Of a DNA stretch of 63,561 nucleotides, positions 52,505-59,835 are shown piece after piece (within the stretch, counting starts at the first letter, position 1; every line of letters starts with the position of its first letter). A program made the translations under genes and the position numbers. A model generated the notes under the pieces. It was not told the DNA's origin and did no database searches. It was given only the letters and a program-made list of their open reading frames with translations. The stretch spans positions 1-63,561 of the forward strand of contig CAZLJF010000003.1 in assembly GCA_964559845.1 (NCBI GenBank). The letters are read 5' to 3'. Source of the stretch: WSZY01 sp964559845 (GTDB taxonomy: Bacteria > Pseudomonadota > Zetaproteobacteria > Mariprofundales > Mariprofundaceae).

Positions 52505-52521
52505 AAGCACTTTTGATGCCA
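52505..52521 (-). promoter_or_regulatory. Sigma-54 promoter of the flgF operon
   Basis: On the minus strand TGGCATCAAAAGTGCT has GG and GC ten bases apart (plus-strand positions 52519-52520 and 52507-52508), matching the sigma-54 TGGCAC-N5-TTGCT form with the GTGC variant. Transcription would begin near 52495, about 29 bases before the flgF ATG at 52466. The intergenic DNA beyond (52522-52715) shows no gene; an inverted repeat TCCGGTT/AACCGGA lies at 52664-52686. Confidence 0.75.
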
Positions 52522-52715
52522 GGTGAAAGGAGACATCTATCATGCTGGTTTTATTGACTTTTCATGCAAGATAGCGGCAGGAATTTCTTACCGGCAGGAA
52601 TATTTTTCCCCCGTTTTACGGACATTTTTTCCACTGCCTGCTTTAGGGAGACGCTGATTTATTTCCGGTTTGACGGGATAACCGGACCATTCCATTGATA
52701 GTAGTTCCCTCATAG

Positions 52716-52899
52716 TCAAACAGTCAGCACAAACGGCAAGGCGCTGTATTTTCCCATCACTTTGTCATAAGTCTGAATAGTATCCACCTGCATGAGCATA
52801 TCCTCAATGATCGGTCGCGTATCTTTCAGCCCTGCATCGATGTCTGAATGGAAAAGAGTATGCAGAGAGGCCGCACAAAAAGAGGAGAGCCATTTTCAT
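52716..52899 (-). pseudogene. Frameshifted small secreted protein remnant
   Basis: An ATG at 52899 opens MKMALLFLCGLSAYSF, a signal peptide, which then leaves frame. The other frame continues HSDIDAGLKDTRPIIEDMLMQV and ends PFVLTV before a TGA at 52716. Joined by a one-base shift near 52848-52855, at an A-run on the plus strand, they would give an exported protein of about 60 residues. The downstream half has sensible amino-acid content with no stop for more than 40 codons. Function is unknown. A chance reading is possible. Confidence 0.35.
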
Positions 52900-52964
52900 G
52901 CTTTCCGATTTTCAATGTTTGATCTATGGTCTCCACTATGCTGCTGAACCGGAGAGTGATCTAC

Positions 52965-53561
52965 ATGCAAATCCTGTTGCCAATACTGGCCGCTCCACTT
53001 TCACTTTTTACGACCGGGAGCATGCCCGCCACAGCGGATGAGAGATGTGCAGCATGGGAGGAAAGGCTTAAAAGAGAACAGGCCATTATTCTCGAACGTG
53101 AAAATGAACTCTCCCGAAAGGTGAAAGAGGATCAGGACAGATTTGAACAGGCGGAACTGGAGAGGCTGATTGAACGTCATCACGCCTCGATTGAGGCATT
53201 TAACCTGAAGCTGGACGATTTCAACCGAAGTTGTAGGCAAAAGAAGGGCGCGAAAGGCGAAACCGCCAAGGCCCGCAAACCGGGCGGAGTCCACCCGGAA
53301 GCGGAAGTGCAGGCCAGCAACGAACTGATTAAAACGCTGACAGGCTACTTTATTCAGGCAGGCGCATTTAAACGGCATGGCAACGCCATAAACCTGCAAA
53401 GACACCTGGCAAAGAGAGAAATCGAAAGCCTTATCATTACAAGGCCCTATGTTTATGCCGTGTGGGTCGGCCCGTATGAAGACCGAAAGAGCGCCAAGGC
53501 GGCCAAGAAGATGCTGTCAAGCGACTATCAAATAGAGGGTTACATCATCCATTTTAAATAG
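52965..53561 (+). CDS. Periplasmic SPOR-domain protein with coiled coil
   Basis: A 198-residue exported protein. ATG 52965 has GGAGAG eight bases upstream and gives an N-terminal signal peptide (about 1-24); a frame opening at 52926 is less likely. A charged coiled coil (about 30-90, ERLKREQAIILERENELSRKVKEDQDRFEQAELERL) leads through a basic linker to a SPOR domain (about 120-198: YFIQAGAFKRHGNAINLQRHLAKREIESL). SPOR domains bind stripped septal peptidoglycan. It stands alone on the plus strand, convergent with rpoH. Confidence 0.82.
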   Translation: MQILLPILAAPLSLFTTGSMPATADERCAAWEERLKREQAIILERENELSRKVKEDQDRFEQAELERLIERHHASIEAFNLKLDDFNRSCRQKKGAKGETAKARKPGGVHPEAEVQASNELIKTLTGYFIQAGAFKRHGNAINLQRHLAKREIESLIITRPYVYAVWVGPYEDRKSAKAAKKMLSSDYQIEGYIIHFK

Positions 53562-53607
53562 ATACGGCCCGACAGATGACCTCTTGCACCTCTTTTATTG
53601 GAAAATC

Positions 53608-54426
53608 TCAGGCTGCCAGCGTTTCACGCAGCTTATTCATTGCCCGCTTCTCAAGCTGGCGAACCCGCTCAATCGAAACACCCAGCTCTTCGCCCAGTTC
53701 CTTCAGCGTGGCCGGCTCTTCGCAAAGATGACGCTGCATGACAATGTGCCGGTCGCGATCCGACAGCTTCTTCAATGCCGTATAGAGCTGACTCTGCTGA
53801 TGATCCTTCCAGTTGGACTCCAGCACCTGCTCTTCAGGCGTTGCTTCCGGCGCAGGCAGTGCTGTGACCAGCGTCTGACCCTCGATATCGGCATCGAGTG
53901 AAACATCGCGATTGAGATAGGCTCCGGCAGCCTCCTGATACTCGTGTGAAGAGATGCCATATTCGGCCGCCACTTCATCAGCCTGATGCCCATCCAGCGC
54001 CGCAATGGCATTTTTAGCCTTCTGCAGGCCTGCAAAGATCTTGCGCTGCAGCTTGTTGGTGCCAAGCTTTACAATACTCCATGAATGCAGGATAAAATCA
54101 TGAATGGCAGCGCGAATCCACCACGAGGCATAGGTCATCAGGCGGAAGCCACGATCGGGATCAAACCGCTTGACCGCATGCATCAGGCCCAGCGTACCCT
54201 CCTGAATCAGGTCGGCCTCGGGCAGTCCGAAATGGCGGTATTCACGTGCAATCGCTGCCACGCCGTACAAATTCGCCACAACCAGTTGCTGTGCAGCCTC
54301 ACGATCCTGCTGATCGCGCCATCTGCGTGCCAAAGCGACCTCCTCCTCGCGACTTAGATGTTCAATACGCTTAACATCGCGATAAAAAAGGGAAAGACTC
54401 GACATATCTGCAACTGCAATATTCAA
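53608..54426 (-). CDS. rpoH: RNA polymerase sigma-32 (heat shock)
   Basis: A 272-residue group 3 sigma factor. LSLFYRDVKRIEHLSREEEVALARRWRD (region 1.2), DLIQEGTLGLMHAVKRFDPDRGFRLMTYASWWIRAAIHDFIL (2.1-2.4), the RpoH box SWSIVKLGTNKLQRKIF and the region 4 helix LKELGEELGVSIERVRQLEKRAMNKLRE are present. It starts at TTG 54426 with GGAGG six bases upstream. Its promoter is overlapped by a CIRCE operator, so HrcA probably represses it. Confidence 0.95.
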   Translation of the reverse strand: MNIAVADMSSLSLFYRDVKRIEHLSREEEVALARRWRDQQDREAAQQLVVANLYGVAAIAREYRHFGLPEADLIQEGTLGLMHAVKRFDPDRGFRLMTYASWWIRAAIHDFILHSWSIVKLGTNKLQRKIFAGLQKAKNAIAALDGHQADEVAAEYGISSHEYQEAAGAYLNRDVSLDADIEGQTLVTALPAPEATPEEQVLESNWKDHQQSQLYTALKKLSDRDRHIVMQRHLCEEPATLKELGEELGVSIERVRQLEKRAMNKLRETLAA

Positions 54427-54450
54427 ATTCGTCCTCCTTCACAGGGTTGT

Positions 54451-54477
54451 TTAGCACTCTAATTATAGGAGTGCTAA
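54451..54477. promoter_or_regulatory. CIRCE element (HrcA operator)
   Basis: TTAGCACTC at 54451-54459 and GAGTGCTAA at 54469-54477 with a nine-base spacer is the exact CIRCE consensus. It overlaps the -10 of the rpoH promoter, so HrcA binding would block rpoH transcription and heat would release it. Confidence 0.95.
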
Positions 54478-54489
54478 ATTTTATGTCAA
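54462..54489 (-). promoter_or_regulatory. Sigma-70 promoter of rpoH
   Basis: On the minus strand consensus TTGACA (54484-54489) and consensus TATAAT (54462-54467) are 16 bases apart. The TATAAT lies in the central spacer of the CIRCE element. Transcription would start near 54455, about 28 bases before the TTG start. Confidence 0.85.
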
Positions 54490-54520
54490 ATAGTTGGTAA
54501 TTAAAAGATCTCCTGCAAGA

Positions 54521-54664
54521 TCAAATCACTATACAGCCCATAAACGGGGCACCAAAATCAACAGCCTCCAGGTGATTGATTTTCATATCAGAGATCCATG
54601 TATGACACTCTTCGGGCGTGATCCGTGCAGGAGAGCAATCCTGTGGAAGCAAAGGTAAAACCAT
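54521..54664 (-). CDS. Small hypothetical protein, 47 residues
   Basis: ATG 54664 follows AAAGG with six bases between, and opens 47 codons (MVLPLLPQDCSPARITPEECHTWISDMKINHLEAVDF in two parts, ending CIVI). It is soluble with three cysteines and no known motif. It lies between the ftsX terminator and the rpoH promoter and so would be its own unit. I cannot assign a function; the good SD and protein-like composition support it moderately. Confidence 0.42.
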   Translation of the reverse strand: MVLPLLPQDCSPARITPEECHTWISDMKINHLEAVDFGAPFMGCIVI

Positions 54665-54682
54665 ATTTTGCCTTTGTGTAAA

Positions 54683-54711
54683 AGAAGAAGTGCATATCAT
54701 ACACTTCTTCT
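54683..54711 (-). terminator. Rho-independent terminator of ftsEX
   Basis: On the minus strand AGAAGAAGTG pairs with CACTTCTTCT across nine bases and runs into TTTT. It starts 11 bases after the ftsX stop and fits the end of the ftsEX transcript. Confidence 0.75.
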
Positions 54712-54721
54712 GATGTTCAGA

Positions 54722-55612
54722 TTATGAATCAACGCTATCGGGCGAGACAAGCCTGGCTGTGGCAATAACAGCCCCGAGACACCCCACCAGCGCACCGCCA
54801 GAGAGCAGCGGCAACAGAAGTGCAAACGGGGTTAACGCAATCCCCATGCTCTCCGCCCAGCCGGAGACACCCAGTACCAGTGGCCACAGCAACAACCATC
54901 CCAGTAGTGCAGCCCCCCCGCCCAGCAGTGTGCCCTCCATAATAAACGGCATGCGCACAAACCACTCTTTTGCGCCCAGAAGCCGCATCAGATGAACCTC
55001 GTCGGCACGGGCCAGAAGAATCATTCGCAGAGTATTGGATACAATCAATGCCATGGCCAGTGCCAGAATCACGGTAACGAACCAGGCAAGCTGACGGATG
55101 GACTGCAGCAGTTCATGGGCAGTCGCCAGCTGTACCTCTTCATCATTCACCGTTGCCCCGAAACGGGCAGCTTCATCCCGAATATCTGAAAAAAGAAACT
55201 CATTTCTCTCATCTTCCAGCGTTAGTTCAAGGCTCTCCGGCAACAGCCTGGCAAACTTCTCTACATTCAGCGAGGTGTCGCCCAGCCAACCCTGCATCCA
55301 ACGGGCAGCCTCCCTCCGGCTGACATGCCGGACTGAAGAGACACCCTCAACCGCGGCAAGCCTCTGTTTCAGTTCGCCAAGCTGATTCTGTCTGTCAACA
55401 GGCAAATACACATGCAATTGCAGAGTCCCCTGCCATGAGCCCACCCACTGCTGCGCCCCCTGCAGGCCGAGCCATACAGTGCCAAGCGCCCACAGGGCGA
55501 CACAGACAATGATCAGCGCAAGAAACTGATGAATACCGAAAGGTGGCAGCCGGAAGCCCCCCGGCAGGCGCGGTTCAACAGATTCAGATACTTCGCCAAT
55601 CATCTCACCCAT
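54722..55612 (-). CDS. ftsX: Cell division permease FtsX
   Basis: A 296-residue membrane protein of the FtsEX complex that activates peptidoglycan hydrolases at the septum. It has a membrane helix at about 35-55, a periplasmic domain with SSVRHVSRREAARWMQGWLGD, and three C-terminal helices, with the MRLLGAKEWFVRMPFIMEGTLLG loop between them. ATG 55612 follows GGAG by six bases and overlaps the ftsE stop. Confidence 0.94.
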   Translation of the reverse strand: MGEMIGEVSESVEPRLPGGFRLPPFGIHQFLALIIVCVALWALGTVWLGLQGAQQWVGSWQGTLQLHVYLPVDRQNQLGELKQRLAAVEGVSSVRHVSRREAARWMQGWLGDTSLNVEKFARLLPESLELTLEDERNEFLFSDIRDEAARFGATVNDEEVQLATAHELLQSIRQLAWFVTVILALAMALIVSNTLRMILLARADEVHLMRLLGAKEWFVRMPFIMEGTLLGGGAALLGWLLLWPLVLGVSGWAESMGIALTPFALLLPLLSGGALVGCLGAVIATARLVSPDSVDS

Positions 55613-56288
55613 ACGAATCTCCAACCAGCGAGCCCTGCTGCAACTGGATCACACGCCCCGGATGCGAGGTGAGCAGATGCAGGTCATGGGTCGCCATAAT
55701 CACCGTAGTGCCATGCCGGTTCAGCGACATCAGCAGATCCAGCACCCGGCGCGCAGTCTCTTCATCCAGATTGCCTGTCGGCTCGTCTGCCAGAATAACC
55801 GGCGGATTGGTTGCCATGGCCCGGGCAATGGCAATGCGCTGCTGTTCACCGCCGGAAAGGGCTTCGGGATATGACCACAAGCGGTCATCAAGACCAACAA
55901 ACTCCAGCACCTTGCGTACACGCGGTATCAGTCGCTCCCTGTTCCAGCCCTGCACCCGTAACGGCAGAGCCACATTTTCGAATACAGTACGCGAAAAGAG
56001 CAGCTTGTGATCCTGAAAGATAATGCCTGTGCGCCGGCGCAACTCCCGCACATCGCCCTCGGATACGTTGCGCATATCCCACTGCTGTACACGCAACTGC
56101 CCGGATGATGGTCGCAAACCGCCATAAAACATGCGCAGCAGTGTCGATTTGCCCGCGCCGCTCTCACCGGTCAGGTAGATAAAGGCTCCCTGTGAAATAG
56201 CCAGTGAAACACCGGAAAGTGCAACCTTTCCTGCCGGGTAACGCAGCATCAACTGCTGCATCTCAATCATAGGTCTGGTATCGGACAT
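55605..56288 (-). CDS. ftsE: Cell division ATP-binding protein FtsE
   Basis: A 227-residue ABC ATPase paired with FtsX. Walker A GESGAGKST, Q-loop FQDH, signature LSGGEQQR and Walker B VILADEPTGNLD are intact. I take ATG 56288 (MSDTRPMIEMQQLMLRYPAG); the frame remains open 88 codons upstream but that part has no family match and would run into the divergent gene at 56367. The 78-base gap should hold both promoters. Confidence 0.95.
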   Translation of the reverse strand: MSDTRPMIEMQQLMLRYPAGKVALSGVSLAISQGAFIYLTGESGAGKSTLLRMFYGGLRPSSGQLRVQQWDMRNVSEGDVRELRRRTGIIFQDHKLLFSRTVFENVALPLRVQGWNRERLIPRVRKVLEFVGLDDRLWSYPEALSGGEQQRIAIARAMATNPPVILADEPTGNLDEETARRVLDLLMSLNRHGTTVIMATHDLHLLTSHPGRVIQLQQGSLVGDSYG

Positions 56289-56366
56289 GGGAAAACAGTA
56301 ACGGCGTACAGGCGCCCTGTCAGCATTGATGCTGACAAACCATAGATTTGGCTTCAGCATTGCCGC

Positions 56367-57422
56367 ATGCACATCTCCTGCCCGCATTGTCATGCCACCT
56401 ACAAAGTTGGCCCGCTTATCAGAAACGCCATCCTGGTATGTCACCGCTGTCGTACCGAATTCAGTCTGGATGACAGGCCGATTGCACAGCAGCAGCCTGA
56501 AGAAGCCGATACAGAGCACTCCCTCCCTCTGTTTGAGCATGTAACCGGCCAACAGGAGAGAGTCGAAAAGAAAGTTGAGCCGACAGATGGGGCAGCCTCA
56601 CAGGAAGTTGAATATCCGCATGCCGATAACCAGCCTGCCACCATCCCTGTTCCGGCATTTCTTGAGGGCGATCATAAGTATGCCGGACAGGTCGAACGTG
56701 AAAAGCCATCTGCCAAGCCTGATGCGGCAGAAGAAGAGAAGATATCCGCCCCTGCGGAAACAGCTTGTAAAGAAAACAGTGTGGCAGACGCAGATCAACC
56801 CTCTCCGGAGAAGCCGAAAGGCGCTGCCGGTAACGAAGCCTCCCCCCCTCTCCAGGAAACGGTAAAACAGACTGAAAGGGCAGGGATGCCGCTTCCGCCA
56901 GCCCGGCAACATGTCGTCATCTGGCCGTGGCTGATTGCCATGCTGTTGCTTATCGGTGGCGCCGGTTTCTGGCAAAAACAGGATGCCTGGCTTGATCACC
57001 CGTGGCTTCGAAGCGTGCTGATCAATATGCACCTGCCGGTGGAGGTGCGTAACAAGGACTGGTTCATCATTCCGGCAAGCGTACAGGGTCACTGGCTCAA
57101 ACGGGATGATGGCAGCCAGGTACTGACCATCCAGGGGCGCATTGAAAACCGCCTCTACTGCGAGCTTCCACCGCCGCAGATTCTTGTACAGTTTTTTGAT
57201 GATACAGGCCTCACGGAGAGCCTTGGGGAAAAACTACTGCCCATCACCGAACCACCCTCGATGGAACAGATCAAACATGCTCCATTTGTGATGCCTGAGA
57301 AGGACCGAATTCCTGTTGAAGCCCGGGGCCAGCGGGGCTTTTTCCTGGTTGTTGAATCGATGCCGGAACGGACAGCCGATTTTACACTGATGCCGGTCGT
57401 TTCCGCATCAACAGCAGATTAG
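56367..57422 (+). CDS. Zinc-ribbon membrane protein (DUF3426-like)
   Basis: A 351-residue protein. An N-terminal MJ0042-type zinc ribbon (CPHCHATYKVG and CHRCRTEF, about 4-28) is followed by a long disordered Glu/Pro-rich linker, one membrane helix (about 190-208, WPWLIAMLLLIGGAGF) and a C-terminal DUF3426-like domain (about 235-345). The last codon and TAG stop are at the MITE junction: the stop's G is the first base of the element. With the element removed the frame would still end in TAG if the right flank is read as a decayed TA. Confidence 0.85.
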   Translation: MHISCPHCHATYKVGPLIRNAILVCHRCRTEFSLDDRPIAQQQPEEADTEHSLPLFEHVTGQQERVEKKVEPTDGAASQEVEYPHADNQPATIPVPAFLEGDHKYAGQVEREKPSAKPDAAEEEKISAPAETACKENSVADADQPSPEKPKGAAGNEASPPLQETVKQTERAGMPLPPARQHVVIWPWLIAMLLLIGGAGFWQKQDAWLDHPWLRSVLINMHLPVEVRNKDWFIIPASVQGHWLKRDDGSQVLTIQGRIENRLYCELPPPQILVQFFDDTGLTESLGEKLLPITEPPSMEQIKHAPFVMPEKDRIPVEARGQRGFFLVVESMPERTADFTLMPVVSASTAD

Positions 57423-57686
57423 GGCCTGTTAACACTAATTTCGGTGTTGGCGCTGCTGCCCCGAATGAGGTTAATCAAGGTGCGAGGAGGGAGATTGGTG
57501 GTTCCAAATGACCGACGAGCAACGTCGGGTAGCCTCATTTGGGGCGCAGCCCGTCGGGATAGCCCATTTTTCCGCCCTGCTGCGTTACTGCTCGCAAGCA
57601 TGCAACAAGCATGCAATGCTCGCAAAGCCTTGCAGGATAGAAAAAATGGTCGAATCGCCGCCATCGAAATTAGTGTTAACAGGCCC
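57422..57686 (+). mobile_element. MITE, copy 2 (265 bp, perfect 22-bp terminal repeats)
   Basis: The terminal 22 bases are perfectly inverted (GGGCCTGTTAACACTAATT, then TCG, and its complement at the right end). The body is about 97% identical to the copy at 11607, in the same orientation, except for a 28-base internal duplication with the palindrome GCATGCAACAAGCATGC near 57597-57624. TA stands at the left flank, CA at the right, so the target duplication is decayed or lost. No transposase is encoded. Confidence 0.87.
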
Positions 57687-57691
57687 CAGAG

Positions 57692-58120
57692 TCAGGCAGC
57701 AATCAGTTCGGGAAGACGATAACCAAGGCGCTTGATGCAGTCCCGTAACTGCTGCTGAAGCGGTCCTGACAGGTGAGCCGGATCATCCATGATAAACATC
57801 TGTTCCCGCCGCCTGCAGTGCAGACCATGAATCGATTTCACTTCATGCAAAAAGGCGTCTGTCTCCTCCTCGCCAAGCAGCTCGCGCCAGAACTCCGTAT
57901 CCAGCGAAATACAGGCCGGATAGATACTCTCTCCGGGCTGCAGATAGAAAAAGTTCAACACCTGATCCCTGATCACCGACCGGCTCCCCAGAGCAATGGC
58001 GCGACCGGACCAGCGCCACGCCAGTCCCGCCTCCTGCCACTCATGAATAATGATTGAAAAAAGTTCGCGATGGAGCGTATCGCAGCTTAAATAGAAATTG
58101 CCGAGTGTTTGCTCATTCAT
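57692..58120 (-). CDS. Hypothetical protein, 142 residues
   Basis: I do not recognise it. It is soluble, with a hydrophobic-aromatic N-terminal half (HELFSIIIHEWQEAGLAWRW, with H and E as possible ligands) and a Cys/Arg-rich C-terminal half (LHCRRREQMFIMDDPAHL). ATG 58120 follows AGGTGG. It ends six bases from the MITE. Its start overlaps the end of a decayed frame, which is probably chance. No function is suggested by its neighbours. Confidence 0.62.
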   Translation of the reverse strand: MNEQTLGNFYLSCDTLHRELFSIIIHEWQEAGLAWRWSGRAIALGSRSVIRDQVLNFFYLQPGESIYPACISLDTEFWRELLGEEETDAFLHEVKSIHGLHCRRREQMFIMDDPAHLSGPLQQQLRDCIKRLGYRLPELIAA

Positions 58121-58452
58121 GATTCCACCTGCATCGTAACTATTTTAGCAGTTAAATGATGATCTGCCTGGGAAGCTCCGGAATACTTAACGAGCCATCC
58201 TGCTTCAGGGCCGCAAGAATCATATCCGGCGTTTTCCCCGGCGAACTCCACCCAGAAACCTGAATCGTCATAACGCAGTACAGGATCAGGTAAGCCGTAT
58301 TCACGGCAGACCTGCATCATCACATCCACGCCGTGCCTCCACGGTTCAATACCGCCTCCCAAGCAGTTACCCATCGTTCCAAAGCACAAGCATCTGCATT
58401 TTCTTCCATTTGCAATGAAATAAACATCAAGCAACACCTGCGGAGAAATCAA
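58117..58452 (-). pseudogene. Decayed partial copy of the AlbA/ATPase-like gene
   Basis: The frame reads through 111 residues, but only the middle (GVDVMMQVCREYGLPDPVLRYDDSGFWVEF) is real sequence: it is a near-copy of about residues 330-360 of the protein at 58511-59830. After that a GGGG for GGG insertion shifts the frame; the correct frame continues PDMILAALKQDGSLSIPELPRQI and stops. It lacks the N-terminal domain. The copy holds one KTPG unit, where the intact gene has four. Confidence 0.75.
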
Positions 58453-58510
58453 TGCTTCACTGCTTATAGTGAAATCCTAGCATAAGAATGCTTCCAAGCG
58501 CTTTATCGTC

Positions 58511-59830
58511 TTATCCATTATCCAGCACTTTCCACACTCCGCCCTTGGCAGGGCCAATGCGTTCCAGCTTGCCTTCCTTCCGCAATTTTCTGATAGCACG
58601 CTCAATCGCACTTTCAGATTTGCCAATCTGCCTGGCAAGCTGCGGAATCGTTAGCGTGTCATCCTCTTTCAGGGCCGCAAGAATCATATCCGGCGTTTTC
58701 CCCGGCGTTTTCCCCGGCGTTTTCCCCGGCGTTTTCCCGACAAACTCCACCCAGAAGCCCGAATCGTCATAACGCAGCACCGGGTCTGGCAAGCCGTGTT
58801 CACGACATGCCTGCACCATCACATCCACGCCACGGCCCCATGATTCAATCAAACCCGCCCTGAAAAAAGCATTGGCAATATCCGGGTTATATGGCTGGGA
58901 GGGATGCTTTCTCAGCAGCTTGTCGATTGTCCAGTGTTCAGGTAGTTGGCCGTCATTCCAGAACATGATTTTGTCTTCATAGACACTGATCTGAATGGGT
59001 GAACCACTACTGTAATCCTTATGGGCAATGGCATTGAGCAATGCTTCTCGGAGTGCTGCTTCGGGGAACGGGTACTCCTCAATGCGATTCACGCCATCAT
59101 AGCGAATTTCCGCCTTCATATACTTGGTCAACAACAGGTCCATCGCCTTGTTCACCTGCTCGAACAGATTGCCATGCACCTCATCCTGATAGCGCAGGTC
59201 GCTATCCGACTCAAAAAAGCCGATCTTCACATAGGCCGCCGTGACAAAGCGTTCCGGGTCAAGATGAAACAGCAGAACTGCAGCGCGTTTCAGATACTCA
59301 CTTTCATTTAGGTGCAGATTTTCGATCAAGGCGGCATTGCTTTCACGCAGTACCTCTTCATTCACCCGCTTGCTTTTGACCGCCTGCGCTCTGAAATAAT
59401 CAAATGCGGCATCCGATAAATCTTCGACTGTCACGTGCGGAACCGGCACGCCATCCCAGCGTTTCCCCTGCTTCTTGAGCAGAAACCTGTCCAGCGCGGC
59501 ACCCTTCAGCTCTTGCCTGGTGCTGCCGCTGCGATAGTAGTATTTCCCCTTGTAGCTGATTGGGTAGGGGTACGGATCGACAACGATTTCCAGATATTCC
59601 CTGTCACCCTCTTCAAGCAGGTTCACATCGACCAGAATGCCCATCAACTGCCGCACCTGATTGGGCAGCTTCTCCAGCAACGCTTTCGCATTGCTGATGC
59701 CGCGCACCTCGCCATTGTCATCCACGCCGATAAACAGCCTGCCGCCCTGCGCATTGGCATAGCCGCAAATCCACTGGAAATACTCATCGCGCCAGCGTTC
59801 CTTGTACTCGGTGTGTTGGGATTCGGTCAT
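58511..59830 (-). CDS. AlbA/Schlafen-type DNA-binding regulator
   Basis: A 439-residue protein. The N-terminus (about 5-110, EYKERWRDEYFQWICGYANAQGGRLFIGVDDNGEV) is an AlbA_2 fold, followed by the RecG-related ATP-binding C-terminal domain (about 250-360, ALLNAIAHKDYSSG and ESWGRGVDVM), a KTPG tandem repeat and a winged helix (about 380-439). ATG 59830 has a weak GAGG; it lies five bases after the DUF6161-like stop. Such proteins often sit near restriction-modification genes. I infer a regulatory or defence-linked role. Confidence 0.85.
   Translation of the reverse strand: MTESQHTEYKERWRDEYFQWICGYANAQGGRLFIGVDDNGEVRGISNAKALLEKLPNQVRQLMGILVDVNLLEEGDREYLEIVVDPYPYPISYKGKYYYRSGSTRQELKGAALDRFLLKKQGKRWDGVPVPHVTVEDLSDAAFDYFRAQAVKSKRVNEEVLRESNAALIENLHLNESEYLKRAAVLLFHLDPERFVTAAYVKIGFFESDSDLRYQDEVHGNLFEQVNKAMDLLLTKYMKAEIRYDGVNRIEEYPFPEAALREALLNAIAHKDYSSGSPIQISVYEDKIMFWNDGQLPEHWTIDKLLRKHPSQPYNPDIANAFFRAGLIESWGRGVDVMVQACREHGLPDPVLRYDDSGFWVEFVGKTPGKTPGKTPGKTPDMILAALKEDDTLTIPQLARQIGKSESAIERAIRKLRKEGKLERIGPAKGGVWKVLDNG
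58691..58738. repeat. 12-bp tandem repeat inside the AlbA-type gene
   Basis: Four perfect copies of cggcgttttccc encode four KTPG units in the linker between the ATPase-like part and the winged helix. Unit length is a multiple of three, so copy-number change would alter linker length without shifting the frame. The decayed copy at 58220-58235 has a single unit. Confidence 0.9.
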
Positions 59831-59835
59831 GGGAA

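Noticed and set aside
52522..52715. Coding potential between the sigma-54 promoter and the remnant
   Set aside because: Frames are short and lack ribosome sites; only a small inverted repeat at 52664-52686 is visible.
56289..56552. N-terminal extension of ftsE
   Set aside because: It would overlap the divergent zinc-ribbon gene and has no ABC-family match.
57444..57722. Open frame within MITE copy 2
   Set aside because: Same reason as copy 1; the 28-base insertion changes the frame.
58691..58738. Possible CRISPR or phase-variable repeat
   Set aside because: Units are 12 bases with no spacers, and their length is a multiple of three, so they keep the frame; this is a coding linker repeat.
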